Positions 50,101 through 61,475 of a stretch of 64,000 bases of DNA are shown piece after piece. The position numbers and the translations under genes were made by a program. Source of the stretch: Aphelocoma coerulescens (Eukaryota > Chordata > Aves > Passeriformes > Corvidae); NCBI RefSeq assembly GCF_041296385.1, contig NC_091014.1:48998078-49062077 (forward strand). The letters are read 5' to 3'. Each line of letters begins with the position of its first letter. The stretch's first letter is position 1. Under the pieces are notes generated by a model, which saw nothing but the letters and a program-made list of their open reading frames with translations, did not search any database and was not told where the DNA came from.

Positions 50101-53100
50101 AGGGACACTCACCATGTGAAAGGCAGGCCAAGTTGAGCACGATACAGTTAAAAGCTTGCTCCCTCTTCTTCTTTCTGCTTGGAACTCGCCGCCGCCCAAT
50201 GCCCCATTTCTGGCTCCAACTAGGATTATGGTCGTGGTTACACCTAGTGTTAGGGTTTGAGAAATCCACAAAGCCAGGAGCTCCAGGGATACTCCCCATG
50301 CGAAAGGCAGGCCAAGCTTATCGCAGCACAAGCAAAACCTTGCTCCCTCTTCTTCTTTCTGCTTGGAACTTGCCACAGCCCAATGCCCGATTTCTGGCTC
50401 AAACTAGGGTTAGGGTTAGGGTTACGCCTAGGGTTAGGCTTGAGAAAACCACAAAGCCAGGAGCTCCAGGGACACTCACCATGCAAAAGGCAGGCCACGT
50501 TGAGCACGATACAGCCAAAACCTTGCTCCCTCTTCTTCATTCTTCTTGGAAGTCGCCACAACCCAATGCCTGATTTCTGGCTCAATCTAGGGTTAGGGTT
50601 AGGGTTAGGGTTACGCCTAGGGTTAGGCTTGAGAAAACCACAAAGCCAGGAGCTCCAGGGATACTCCCCATGCGAAAGGCAGGCCAAGCTTATCGCAGCA
50701 CAGCCAAAACCTTGCTCCCACTTCTTCATTCTTATTGGAAGTCACCACAGCCCAATGCCCGATTTCTGGCTCAAACTAGGGTTAGGGTTACGCCTAGGGT
50801 TAGGCTTGAAAAAACCACAAAGCCAGGAGCTCCAGGGACACTCACCATGCGAAAGGCAGGCCAAGTTGAGCACGATACAGTTAAAACCTTGCTCCCTCTT
50901 CTTCTTTCTGCTTGGAACTTGCCGCCGCCCAATGCCCCATTTCTGGCTCAAACTAGGTTATGGTTATGGTTACACCTAGTGTTAGGATTTGAGAAATCCA
51001 CAAAGCCAGGAGCTCCAGGGATACTCCCCATGCGAAAGGCAGGCCAAGCTTATCGCAGCACAGCCAAAACCTTGCTCCCACTTCTTCATTCTTCTTGGAA
51101 GTCGCCACAACCCAATGCCTGATTTCTGGCTCAAACTAGGGTTAGGGTTAGGGTTAGGGTTATGCCTAGGGTAAGGTTTGAGAAAACCACAAAGCCAGGA
51201 GCTCCAGGGACACTCACCATGTGAAAGGCAGGCCAAGTTGAGCACGATACAGTTAAAAGCTTGCTCCCTCTTCTTCTTTCTGCTTGGAACTCGCCGCCGC
51301 CCAATGCCCCATTTCTGGCTCCAACTAGGATTATGGTCGTGGTTACACCTAGTGTTAGGGTTTGAGAAATCCACAAAGCCAGGAGCTCCAGGGATACTCA
51401 GCATGCGAAAGGCAGGCCAAGCTTATCGCAGCACAGCCAAAACCTTGCTCCCTCTTCTTCATTCTTCTTGGAAGTCGCCACAACCCAATGCCTGATTTCT
51501 GGCTCAATCTAGAGTTAGGGTTAGGATTAGGGTTACGCCTAGGGTAAGGTTTGAGAAAACCACAAAGCCAGGAGCTCCAGGGATACTCAGCATGCGAAAG
51601 GCAGGCCAAGCTTATCGCAGCACAGCCAAAACCTTGCTCCCTCTTCTTCATTCTTATTGGAATTCACCACAGCCCAATGCCTGATTTCTGGCTCAAACTA
51701 GGCTTAGGGTTACGCCTAGGGTTAGGCTTGAGAAAACCACAAAGCCAGGAGCTCCAGGGACACTCCCCATGCGAAAGGCAGGCCAAGCTTATCGCAGCAC
51801 AGCCAAAACCTTGCTCCCTCTTCTTCATTCTTCTTGGAAGTCGCCACAACCCAATGCCTGATTTCTGGCTCAAACTAGGGTTAGGGTTAGGGTTAGGGTT
51901 ACGCCTAGGGTTAGGCTTGAGAAAACCACAAAGCCAGGAGCTCCAGGGACACCCACCATGTGAAAGGCAGGCCAAGTTGAGCACGATACAGTTAAAACCT
52001 TGCTCCCTCTTCTTCTTTCTGCTTGGAACTCGCTGCCGCCCAATGCCCCATTTCTGGCTCAAAATAGGGTTATGGTCGTGGTTACACCTAGTGTTAGGCT
52101 TTGAGAAATCCACAAAGCCAGGAGCTCCAGGGATACTCCCCATGCGAAAGGCAGGCCAAGCTGATCGCAGCACAGCCAAAACCTTGCTCCCACTTCTTCA
52201 TTCTTATTGGAATTCACCACAGCCCAATGCCCGATTTCTGGCTCAAACTAGGGTTAGGGTTACGCCTAGGGTTAGGCTTGAGAAAACCACAAAGCCAGGA
52301 GCTCCAGGGACACTCACCATGCAAAAGGCAGGCCACGTTGAGCACGATACAGCCAAAACCTTGCTCCCTCTTCTTCATTCTTCTTGGAAGTCGCCACAAC
52401 CCAATGCCTGATTTCTGGCTCAATCTAGGGTTAGGGTTAGGGTTAGGGTTACGCCTAGGGTTAGGCTTGAGAAAACCACAAAGCCAGGAGCTCCAGGGAT
52501 ACTCCCCATGCGAAAGGCAGGCCAAGCTTATCGCAGCACAGCCAAAACCTTGCTCCCACTTCTTCATTCTTCTTGGAAGTCGCCACAACCCAATGCCTGA
52601 TTTCTGGCTCAAACTAGGGTTAGGGTTAGGGTTAGGGTTATGCCTAGGGTAAGGTTTGAGAAAACCACAAAGCCAGGAGCTCCAGGGACACTCACCATGT
52701 GAAAGGCAGGCCAAGTTGAGCACGATACAGTTAAAAGCTTGCTCCCTCTTCTTCTTTCTGCTTGGAACTCGCCGCCGCCCAATGCCCCATTTCTGGCTCC
52801 AACTAGGATTATGGTCGTGGTTACACCTAGTGTTAGGGTTTGAGAAATCCACAAAGCCAGGAGCTCCAGGGATACTCAGCATGCGAAAGGCAGGCCAAGC
52901 TTATCGCAGCACAGCCAAAACCTTGCTCCCTCTTCTTCATTCTTCTTGGAAGTCGCCACAACCCAATGCCTGATTTCTGGCTCAATCTAGAGTTAGGGTT
53001 AGGATTAGGGTTACGCCTAGGGTAAGGTTTGAGAAAACCACAAAGCCAGGAGCTCCAGGGATACTCAGCATGCGAAAGGCAGGCCAAGCTTATCGCAGCA

Positions 53101-54302
53101 CAGCCAAAACCTTGCTCCCACTTCTTCATTCTTATTGGAATTCACCACAGCCCAATGCCTGATTTCTGGCTCAAACTAGGCTTAGGGTTACGCCTAGGGT
53201 TAGGCTTGAGAAAACCACAAAGCCAGGAGCTCCAGGGACACTCCCCATGCGAAAGGCAGGCCAAGCTTATCGCAGCACAGCCAAAACCTTGCTCCCTCTT
53301 CTTCATTCTTCTTGGAAGTCGCCACAACCCAATGCCTGATTTCTGGCTCAAACTAGGGTTAGGGTTAGGGTTAGGGTTACGCCTAGGGTTAGGCTTGAGA
53401 AAACCACAAAGCCAGGAGCTCCAGGGACACCCACCATGTGAAAGGCAGGCCAAGTTGAGCACGATACAGTTAAAACCTTGCTCCCTCTTCTTCTTTCTGC
53501 TTGGAACTCGCTGCCGCCCAATGCCCCATTTCTGGCTCAAAATAGGGTTATGGTCGTGGTTACACCTAGTGTTAGGCTTTGAGAAATCCACAAAGCCAGG
53601 AGCTCCAGGGATACTCCCCATGCGAAAGGCAGGCCAAGCTTATCGCAGCACAAGCAAAACCTTGCTCCCACTTCTTCATTCTTATTGGAATTCACCACAG
53701 CCCAATGCCCGATTTCTGGCTCAAACTAGGGTTAGGGTTACGCCTAGGGTTAGGCTTGAGAAAACCACAAAGCCAGGAGCTCCAGGGACACTCACCATGC
53801 GAAAGGCAGGCCAAGTTGAGCACGATACAGTTAAAACCTTGCTCCCTCTTCTTCTTTCTGCTTGGAACTTGCCGCCGCCCAATGCCCCATTTCTGGCCCT
53901 AACTTCGGTTATGTTTATGGTTACACCTAGTGTTAGGATTTGAGAAATCCACAAAGCCAGGAGCTCCAGGGATACTCAGCATGCGAAAGGCAGGCCAAGC
54001 TTATCGCAGCACAGCCAAAACCTTGCTCCCACTTCTTCATTCTTCTTGGAAGTCGCCACAACCCAATGCCTGATTTCTGGCTCAAACTAGGGTTAGGGTT
54101 ACGCCTAGGGTTAGGCTTGAGAAAACCACAAAGCCAGGAGCTCCAGGGACACTCACCATGCGAAAGGCAGGCCAAGTTGAGCACGATACAGTTAAAACCT
54201 TGCTCCCTCTTCTTCTTTCTGCTTGGAACTTGCCGCCGCCCAATGCCCCATTTCTGGCCCTAACTTCGGTTATGTTTATGGTTACACCTAGTGTTAGGAT
54301 TT
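47131..54302. repeat. Higher-order repeat Q, copy of Q2 in super-unit 2
   Basis: It matches 16169-23340 at offset 30962 (7172 bp): head, two six-monomer subunits (1106 and 1105 bp), the eight-monomer subunit 50991-52468 and the ten-monomer subunit 52469-54302. The aagctgatcgc variant of 21201 is kept at 52163. Confidence 0.88.
48780..50990. repeat. Two tandem six-monomer subunits (1106 + 1105 bp), super-unit 2
   Basis: 48780-49885 and 49886-50990, counterparts of 17818-20028 with the same 183-bp last B monomer. Confidence 0.85.
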
Positions 54303-55951
54303 GAGAAATCCACAAAGCCAGGAGCTCCAGGGATACTCAGCATGCGAAAGGCAGGCCAAGCTTATCGCAGCACAGCCAAAACCTTGCTCCCACTTCTTCA
54401 TTCTTCTTGGAAGTCGCCACAACCCAATGCCTGATTTCTGGCTCAATCTAGGGTTAGGGTTAGGGTTAGGGTTATGCCTAGGGTAAGGCTTGAGAAAACC
54501 ACAAAGCCAGGAGCTCCAGGGACACTCCCCATGCGAAAGGCAGGCCAAGCTTATCGCAGCACAGCCAAAACCTTGCTCCCTCTTCTTCATTCTTCTTGGA
54601 ACTTGCCACAGCCCAATGCCCGATTTCTGGCTCAAACTAGGGTTAGGGTTACGCCTAGGGTTAGGCTTGAGAAAACCACAAAGCCAGGAGCTCCAGGGAC
54701 ACTCACCATGCGAAAGGCAGGCCAAGTTGAGCACGATACAGTTAAAACCTTGCTCCCTCTTCTTCTTTCTGCTTGGAACTCACCGTCGCCCAATGCCCCA
54801 TTTCTGGCTCAAACTAGGTTATGCTTATGGTTACACCTAGTGTTAGGACTTGAGAAATCCACAAAGCCAGGAGCTCCAGGGATACTCCCCATGCGAAAGG
54901 CAGGCCAAGCTTATCGCAGCACAGCCAAAACCTTGCTCCCTCTTCTTCATTCTTCTTGGAAGTCGCCACAACCCAATGCCTGATTTCTGGCTCAATCTAG
55001 GGTTAGGGTTAGGGTTAGGGTTACGCCTAGGGTTAGGCTTGAGAAACCCACAAAGCCAGGAGCTCCAGGGATACTCACCATGCGAAAGGCAGGCCAAGCT
55101 TATCGCAGCACAAGCAAAACCTTGCTCCCTCTTCTTCATTCTTCTTGGAACTTGCCACAGCCCAATGCCCGATTTCTGTCTCAATCTAGGGTTAGGGTTA
55201 CGCCTAGGGTTAGGCTTGAGAAAACCACAAAGCCAGGAGCTCCAGGGACACTCACCATGCGAAAGGCAGGCCAAGTTGAGCACGATACAGTTAAAACCTT
55301 GCTCCCTCTTCTTCTTTCTGCTTGGAACTCGCTGCCGCCCAATGCCACATTTCTGGCTCAAAATAGGGTTATGGTCGTGGTTACACCTAGTGTTAGGGTT
55401 TGAGAAATCCACAAAGCCAGGAGCTCCAGGGATACTCAGCATGCGAAAGGCAGGCCAAGCTTATCGCAGCACAAGCAAAACCTTGCTCCCTCTTCTTCAT
55501 TCTTCTTGGAACTTGCCACAGCCCAATGCCCGATTTCTGTCTCAATCTAGGGTTAGGGTTAGGGTTAGGGTTACGCCTAGGGTTAGGCTTGAGAAAACCA
55601 CAAAGCCAGGAGCTCCAGGGATACTCCCCATGCGAAAGGCAGGCCAAGCTTATCGCAGCACAGCCAAAACCTTGCTCCCACTTCTTCATTCTTATTGGAA
55701 TTCACCACAGCCCAATGCCCGATTTCTGGCTCAAACTAGGGTTAGGGTTACGCCTAGGGTTAGGCTTGAGAAAACCACAAAGCCAGGAGCTCCAGGGACA
55801 CTCACCATGCGAAAGGCAGGCCAAGTTGAGCACGATACAGTTAAAACCTTGCTCCCTCTTCTTCTTTCTGCTTGGAACTTGCCGCCGCCCAATGCCCCAT
55901 TTCTGGCCCTAACTTCGGTTATGTTTATGGTTACACCTAGTGTTAGGATTT

Positions 55952-58163
55952 GAGAAATCCACAAAGCCAGGAGCTCCAGGGATACTCAGCATGCGAAAGG
56001 CAGGCCAAGCTTATCGCAGCACAGCCAAAACCTTGCTCCCACTTCTTCATTCTTCTTGGAAGTCGCCACAACCCAATGCCTGATTTCTGGCTCAAACTAG
56101 GGTTAGGGTTAGGGTTAGGGTTATGCCTAGGGTAAGGTTTGAGAAAACCACAAAGCCAGGAGCTCCAGGGACACTCACCATGTGAAAGGCAGGCCAAGTT
56201 GAGCACGATACAGTTAAAAGCTTGCTCCCTCTTCTTCTTTCTGCTTGGAACTCGCCGCCGCCCAATGCCCCATTTCTGGCTCCAACTAGGATTATGGTCG
56301 TGGTTACACCTAGTGTTAGGGTTTGAGAAATCCACAAAGCCAGGAGCTCCAGGGATACTCCCCATGCGAAAGGCAGGCCAAGCTTATCGCAGCACAGCCA
56401 AAACCTTGCTCCCTCTTCTTCTTTCTGCTTGGAACTTGCCACAGCCCAATGCCCGATTTCTGGCTCAAACTAGGGTTAGGGTTAGGGTTACGCCTAGGGT
56501 TAGGCTTGAGAAAACCACAAAGCCAGGAGCTCCAGGGACACTCACCATGCAAAAGGCAGGCCACGTTGAGCACGATACAGCCAAAACCTTGCTCCCTCTT
56601 CTTCATTCTTCTTGGAAGTCGCCACAACCCAATGCCTGATTTCTGGCTCAATCTAGGGTTAGGGTTAGGGTTAGGGTTACGCCTAGGGTTAGGCTTGAGA
56701 AAACCACAAAGCCAGGAGCTCCAGGGATACTCCCCATGCGAAAGGCAGGCCAAGCTTATCGCAGCACAGCCAAAACCTTGCTCCCACTTCTTCATTCTTA
56801 TTGGAATTCACCACAGCCCAATGCCCGATTTCTGGCTCAAACTAGGGTTAGGGTTACGCCTAGGGTTAGGCTTGAGAAAACCACAAAGCCAGGAGCTCCA
56901 GGGACACTCACCATGCGAAAGGCAGGCCAAGTTGAGCACGATACAGTTAAAACCTTGCTCCCTCTTCTTCTTTCTGCTTGGAACTTGCCGCCGCCCAATG
57001 CCCCATTTCTGGCCCTAACTTCGGTTATGTTTATGGTTACACCTAGTGTTAGGATTTGAGAAATCCACAAAGCCAGGAGCTCCAGGGATACTCAGCATGC
57101 GAAAGGCAGGCCAAGCTTATCGCAGCACAGCCAAAACCTTGCTCCCACTTCTTCATTCTTCTTGGAAGTCGCCACAACCCAATGCCTGATTTCTGGCTCA
57201 AACTAGGGTTAGGGTTAGGGTTAGGGTTATGCCTAGGGTAAGGTTTGAGAAAACCACAAAGCCAGGAGCTCCAGGGACACTCACCATGCGAAAGGCAGGC
57301 CAAGTTGAGCACGATACAGTTAAAAGCTTGCTCCCTCTTCTTCTTTCTGCTTGGAACTCGCCGCCGCCCAATGCCCCATTTCTGGCTCCAACTAGGATTA
57401 TGGTCGTGGTTACACCTAGTGTTAGGGTTTGAGAAATCCACAAAGCCAGGAGCTCCAGGGATACTCCCCATGCGAAAGGCAGGCCAAGCTTATCGCAGCA
57501 CAGCCAAAACCTTGCTCCCTCTTCTTCTTTCTGCTTGGAACTTGCCACAGCCCAATGCCCGATTTCTGGCTCAAACTAGGGTTAGGGTTAGGGTTACGCC
57601 TAGGGTTAGGCTTGAGAAAACCACAAAGCCAGGAGCTCCAGGGACACTCACCATGCAAAAGGCAGGCCACGTTGAGCACGATACAGCAAAAACCTTGCTC
57701 CCTCTTCTTCATTCTTCTTGGAAGTCGCCACAACCCAATGCCTGATTTCTGGCTCAATCTAGGGTTAGGGTTAGGGTTAGGGTTACGCCTAGGGTTAGGC
57801 TTGAGAAAACCACAAAGCCAGGAGCTCCAGGGATACTCCCCATGCGAAAGGCAGGCCAAGCTTATCGCAGCACAGCCAAAACCTTGCTCCCACTTCTTCA
57901 TTCTTATTGGAAGTCACCACAGCCCAATGCCCGATTTCTGGCTCAAACTAGGGTTAGGGTTACGCCTAGGGTTAGGCTTGAAAAAACCACAAAGCCAGGA
58001 GCTCCAGGGACACTCACCATGCGAAAGGCAGGCCAAGTTGAGCACGATACAGTTAAAACCTTGCTCCCTCTTCTTCTTTCTGCTTGGAACTTGCCGCCGC
58101 CCAATGCCCCATTTCTGGCCCTAACTTCGGTTATGTTTATGGTTACACCTAGTGTTAGGATTT
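55952..58163. repeat. Two tandem six-monomer subunits (1106 + 1106 bp), super-unit 2
   Basis: 55952-57057 and 57058-58163, counterparts of 24990-27201 with the same private bases at 57289 and 57688. Confidence 0.85.
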
Positions 58164-59336
58164 GAGAAATCCACAAAGCCAGGAGCTCCAGGGATACTCC
58201 CCATGCGAAAGGCAGGCCAAGCTTATCGCAGCACAGCCAAAACCTTGCTCCCACTTCTTCATTCTTCTTGGAAGTCGCCACAACCCAATGCCTGATTTCT
58301 GGCTCAAACTAGGGTTAGGGTTAGGGTTAGGGTTATGCCTAGGGTAAGGTTTGAGAAAACCACAAAGCCAGGAGCTCCAGGGACACTCACCATGTGAAAG
58401 GCAGGCCAAGTTGAGCACGATACAGTTAAAAGCTTGCTCCCTCTTCTTCTTTCTGCTTGGAACTCGCCGCCGCCCAATGCCCCATTTCTGGCTCCAACTA
58501 GGATTATGGTCGTGGTTACACCTAGTGTTAGGGTTTGAGAAATCCACAAAGCCAGGAGCTCCAGGGATACTCAGCATGCGAAAGGCAGGCCAAGCTTATC
58601 GCAGCACAGCCAAAACCTTGCTCCCTCTTCTTCATTCTTCTTGGAAGTCGCCACAACCCAATGCCTGATTTCTGGCTCAATCTAGAGTTAGGGTTAGGAT
58701 TAGGGTTACGCCTAGGGTAAGGTTTGAGAAAACCACAAAGCCAGGAGCTCCAGGGATACTCAGCATGCGAAAGGCAGGCCAAGCTTATCGCAGCACAGCC
58801 AAAACCTTGCTCCCTCTTCTTCATTCTTATTGGAATTCACCACAGCCCAATGCCTGATTTCTGGCTCAAACTAGGCTTAGGGTTACGCCTAGGGTTAGGC
58901 TTGAGAAAACCACAAAGCCAGGAGCTCCAGGGACACTCCCCATGCGAAAGGCAGGCCAAGCTTATCGCAGCACAGCCAAAACCTTGCTCCCTCTTCTTCA
59001 TTCTTCTTGGAAGTCGCCACAACCCAATGCCTGATTTCTGGCTCAAACTAGGGTTAGGGTTAGGGTTAGGGTTACGCCTAGGGTTAGGCTTGAGAAAACC
59101 ACAAAGCCAGGAGCTCCAGGGACACCCACCATGTGAAAGGCAGGCCAAGTTGAGCACGATACAGTTAAAACCTTGCTCCCTCTTCTTCTTTCTGCTTGGA
59201 ACTCGCTGCCGCCCAATGCCCCATTTCTGGCTCAAAATAGGGTTATGGTCGTGGTTACACCTAGTGTTAGGCTTTGAGAAATCCACAAAGCCAGGAGCTC
59301 CAGGGATACTCCCCATGCGAAAGGCAGGCCAAGCTT

Positions 59337-59445
59337 ATCGCAGCACAGCCAAAACCTTGCTCCCACTTCTTCATTCTTATTGGAATTCACCACAGCCCAA
59401 TGCCCGATTTCTGGCTCAAACTAGGGTTAGGGTTACGCCTAGGGT
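59337..59445. other. Crossover interval where super-unit copy 2 leaves the copy 1 register
   Basis: Left of the interval, T at 59336 matches Q3 (T at 28374) and not Q2 (G at 21201). Right of it, 59446 onward matches Q2 (21311 onward) and not copy 1 (28484 onward). Between the two the possible parents are identical, so the exchange, on either branch, lies within about 109 bp of one A177 monomer. Confidence 0.75.
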
Positions 59446-61475
59446 TAGGCTTGAGAAAACCACAAAGCCAGGAGCTCCAGGGACACTCACCATGCAAAAG
59501 GCAGGCCACGTTGAGCACGATACAGCCAAAACCTTGCTCCCTCTTCTTCATTCTTCTTGGAAGTCGCCACAACCCAATGCCTGATTTCTGGCTCAATCTA
59601 GGGTTAGGGTTAGGGTTAGGGTTACGCCTAGGGTTAGGCTTGAGAAAACCACAAAGCCAGGAGCTCCAGGGATACTCCCCATGCGAAAGGCAGGCCAAGC
59701 TTATCGCAGCACAGCCAAAACCTTGCTCCCACTTCTTCATTCTTCTTGGAAGTCGCCACAACCCAATGCCTGATTTCTGGCTCAAACTAGGGTTAGGGTT
59801 AGGGTTAGGGTTATGCCTAGGGTAAGGTTTGAGAAAACCACAAAGCCAGGAGCTCCAGGGACACTCACCATGTGAAAGGCAGGCCAAGTTGAGCACGATA
59901 CAGTTAAAAGCTTGCTCCCTCTTCTTCTTTCTGCTTGGAACTCGCCGCCGCCCAATGCCCCATTTCTGGCTCCAACTAGGATTATGGTCGTGGTTACACC
60001 TAGTGTTAGGGTTTGAGAAATCCACAAAGCCAGGAGCTCCAGGGATACTCAGCATGCGAAAGGCAGGCCAAGCTTATCGCAGCACAGCCAAAACCTTGCT
60101 CCCTCTTCTTCATTCTTCTTGGAAGTCGCCACAACCCAATGCCTGATTTCTGGCTCAATCTAGAGTTAGGGTTAGGATTAGGGTTACGCCTAGGGTAAGG
60201 TTTGAGAAAACCACAAAGCCAGGAGCTCCAGGGATACTCAGCATGCGAAAGGCAGGCCAAGCTTATCGCAGCACAGCCAAAACCTTGCTCCCACTTCTTC
60301 ATTCTTATTGGAATTCACCACAGCCCAATGCCTGATTTCTGGCTCAAACTAGGCTTAGGGTTACGCCTAGGGTTAGGCTTGAGAAAACCACAAAGCCAGG
60401 AGCTCCAGGGACACTCCCCATGCGAAAGGCAGGCCAAGCTTATCGCAGCACAGCCAAAACCTTGCTCCCTCTTCTTCATTCTTCTTGGAAGTCGCCACAA
60501 CCCAATGCCTGATTTCTGGCTCAAACTAGGGTTAGGGTTAGGGTTAGGGTTACGCCTAGGGTTAGGCTTGAGAAAACCACAAAGCCAGGAGCTCCAGGGA
60601 CACCCACCATGTGAAAGGCAGGCCAAGTTGAGCACGATACAGTTAAAACCTTGCTCCCTCTTCTTCTTTCTGCTTGGAACTCGCTGCCGCCCAATGCCCC
60701 ATTTCTGGCTCAAAATAGGGTTATGGTCGTGGTTACACCTAGTGTTAGGCTTTGAGAAATCCACAAAGCCAGGAGCTCCAGGGATACTCCCCATGCGAAA
60801 GGCAGGCCAAGCTTATCGCAGCACAAGCAAAACCTTGCTCCCACTTCTTCATTCTTATTGGAATTCACCACAGCCCAATGCCCGATTTCTGGCTCAAACT
60901 AGGGTTAGGGTTACGCCTAGGGTTAGGCTTGAGAAAACCACAAAGCCAGGAGCTCCAGGGACACTCACCATGCGAAAGGCAGGCCAAGTTGAGCACGATA
61001 CAGTTAAAACCTTGCTCCCTCTTCTTCTTTCTGCTTGGAACTTGCCGCCGCCCAATGCCCCATTTCTGGCCCTAACTTCGGTTATGTTTATGGTTACACC
61101 TAGTGTTAGGATTTGAGAAATCCACAAAGCCAGGAGCTCCAGGGATACTCAGCATGCGAAAGGCAGGCCAAGCTTATCGCAGCACAGCCAAAACCTTGCT
61201 CCCACTTCTTCATTCTTCTTGGAAGTCGCCACAACCCAATGCCTGATTTCTGGCTCAAACTAGGGTTAGGGTTACGCCTAGGGTTAGGCTTGAGAAAACC
61301 ACAAAGCCAGGAGCTCCAGGGACACTCACCATGCGAAAGGCAGGCCAAGTTGAGCACGATACAGTTAAAACCTTGCTCCCTCTTCTTCTTTCTGCTTGGA
61401 ACTTGCCGCCGCCCAATGCCCCATTTCTGGCCCTAACTTCGGTTATGTTTATGGTTACACCTAGTGTTAGGATTT

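Larger units (their letters stand above)
31404..59452. repeat. 30,962-bp super-unit, copy 2, incomplete (153 monomers)
   Basis: This stretch follows copy 1 monomer by monomer at offset 30962, including all unit lengths and the private variants of P1, Q1 and Q3. Comparing six-frame translations and spot-checking bases, I found no difference from copy 1 until 59446, where 'gggttaggctt' replaces the 'gggtaaggttt' of 28481 onward. From there the array takes the path of Q2 instead of the P-type tail that copy 1 has. The last 2.9 kb of the super-unit (28491-31403) is therefore missing in this copy. Confidence 0.88.
54303..61475. repeat. Higher-order repeat Q, full-length counterpart of the recombinant Q3 (7173 bp)
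   Basis: Up to 59445 it equals Q3 (23341-28483), including C at 57289 and A at 57688. It then continues as a complete Q with the B/A chimera 59453-59641 and the ten-monomer subunit 59642-61475, matching Q2 from 21318 at offset 38135. It is one base longer than Q2 because its second six-monomer subunit ends in a 184-bp B, not a 183-bp one. This copy shows what Q3 would be without the P-type tail. Confidence 0.85.
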
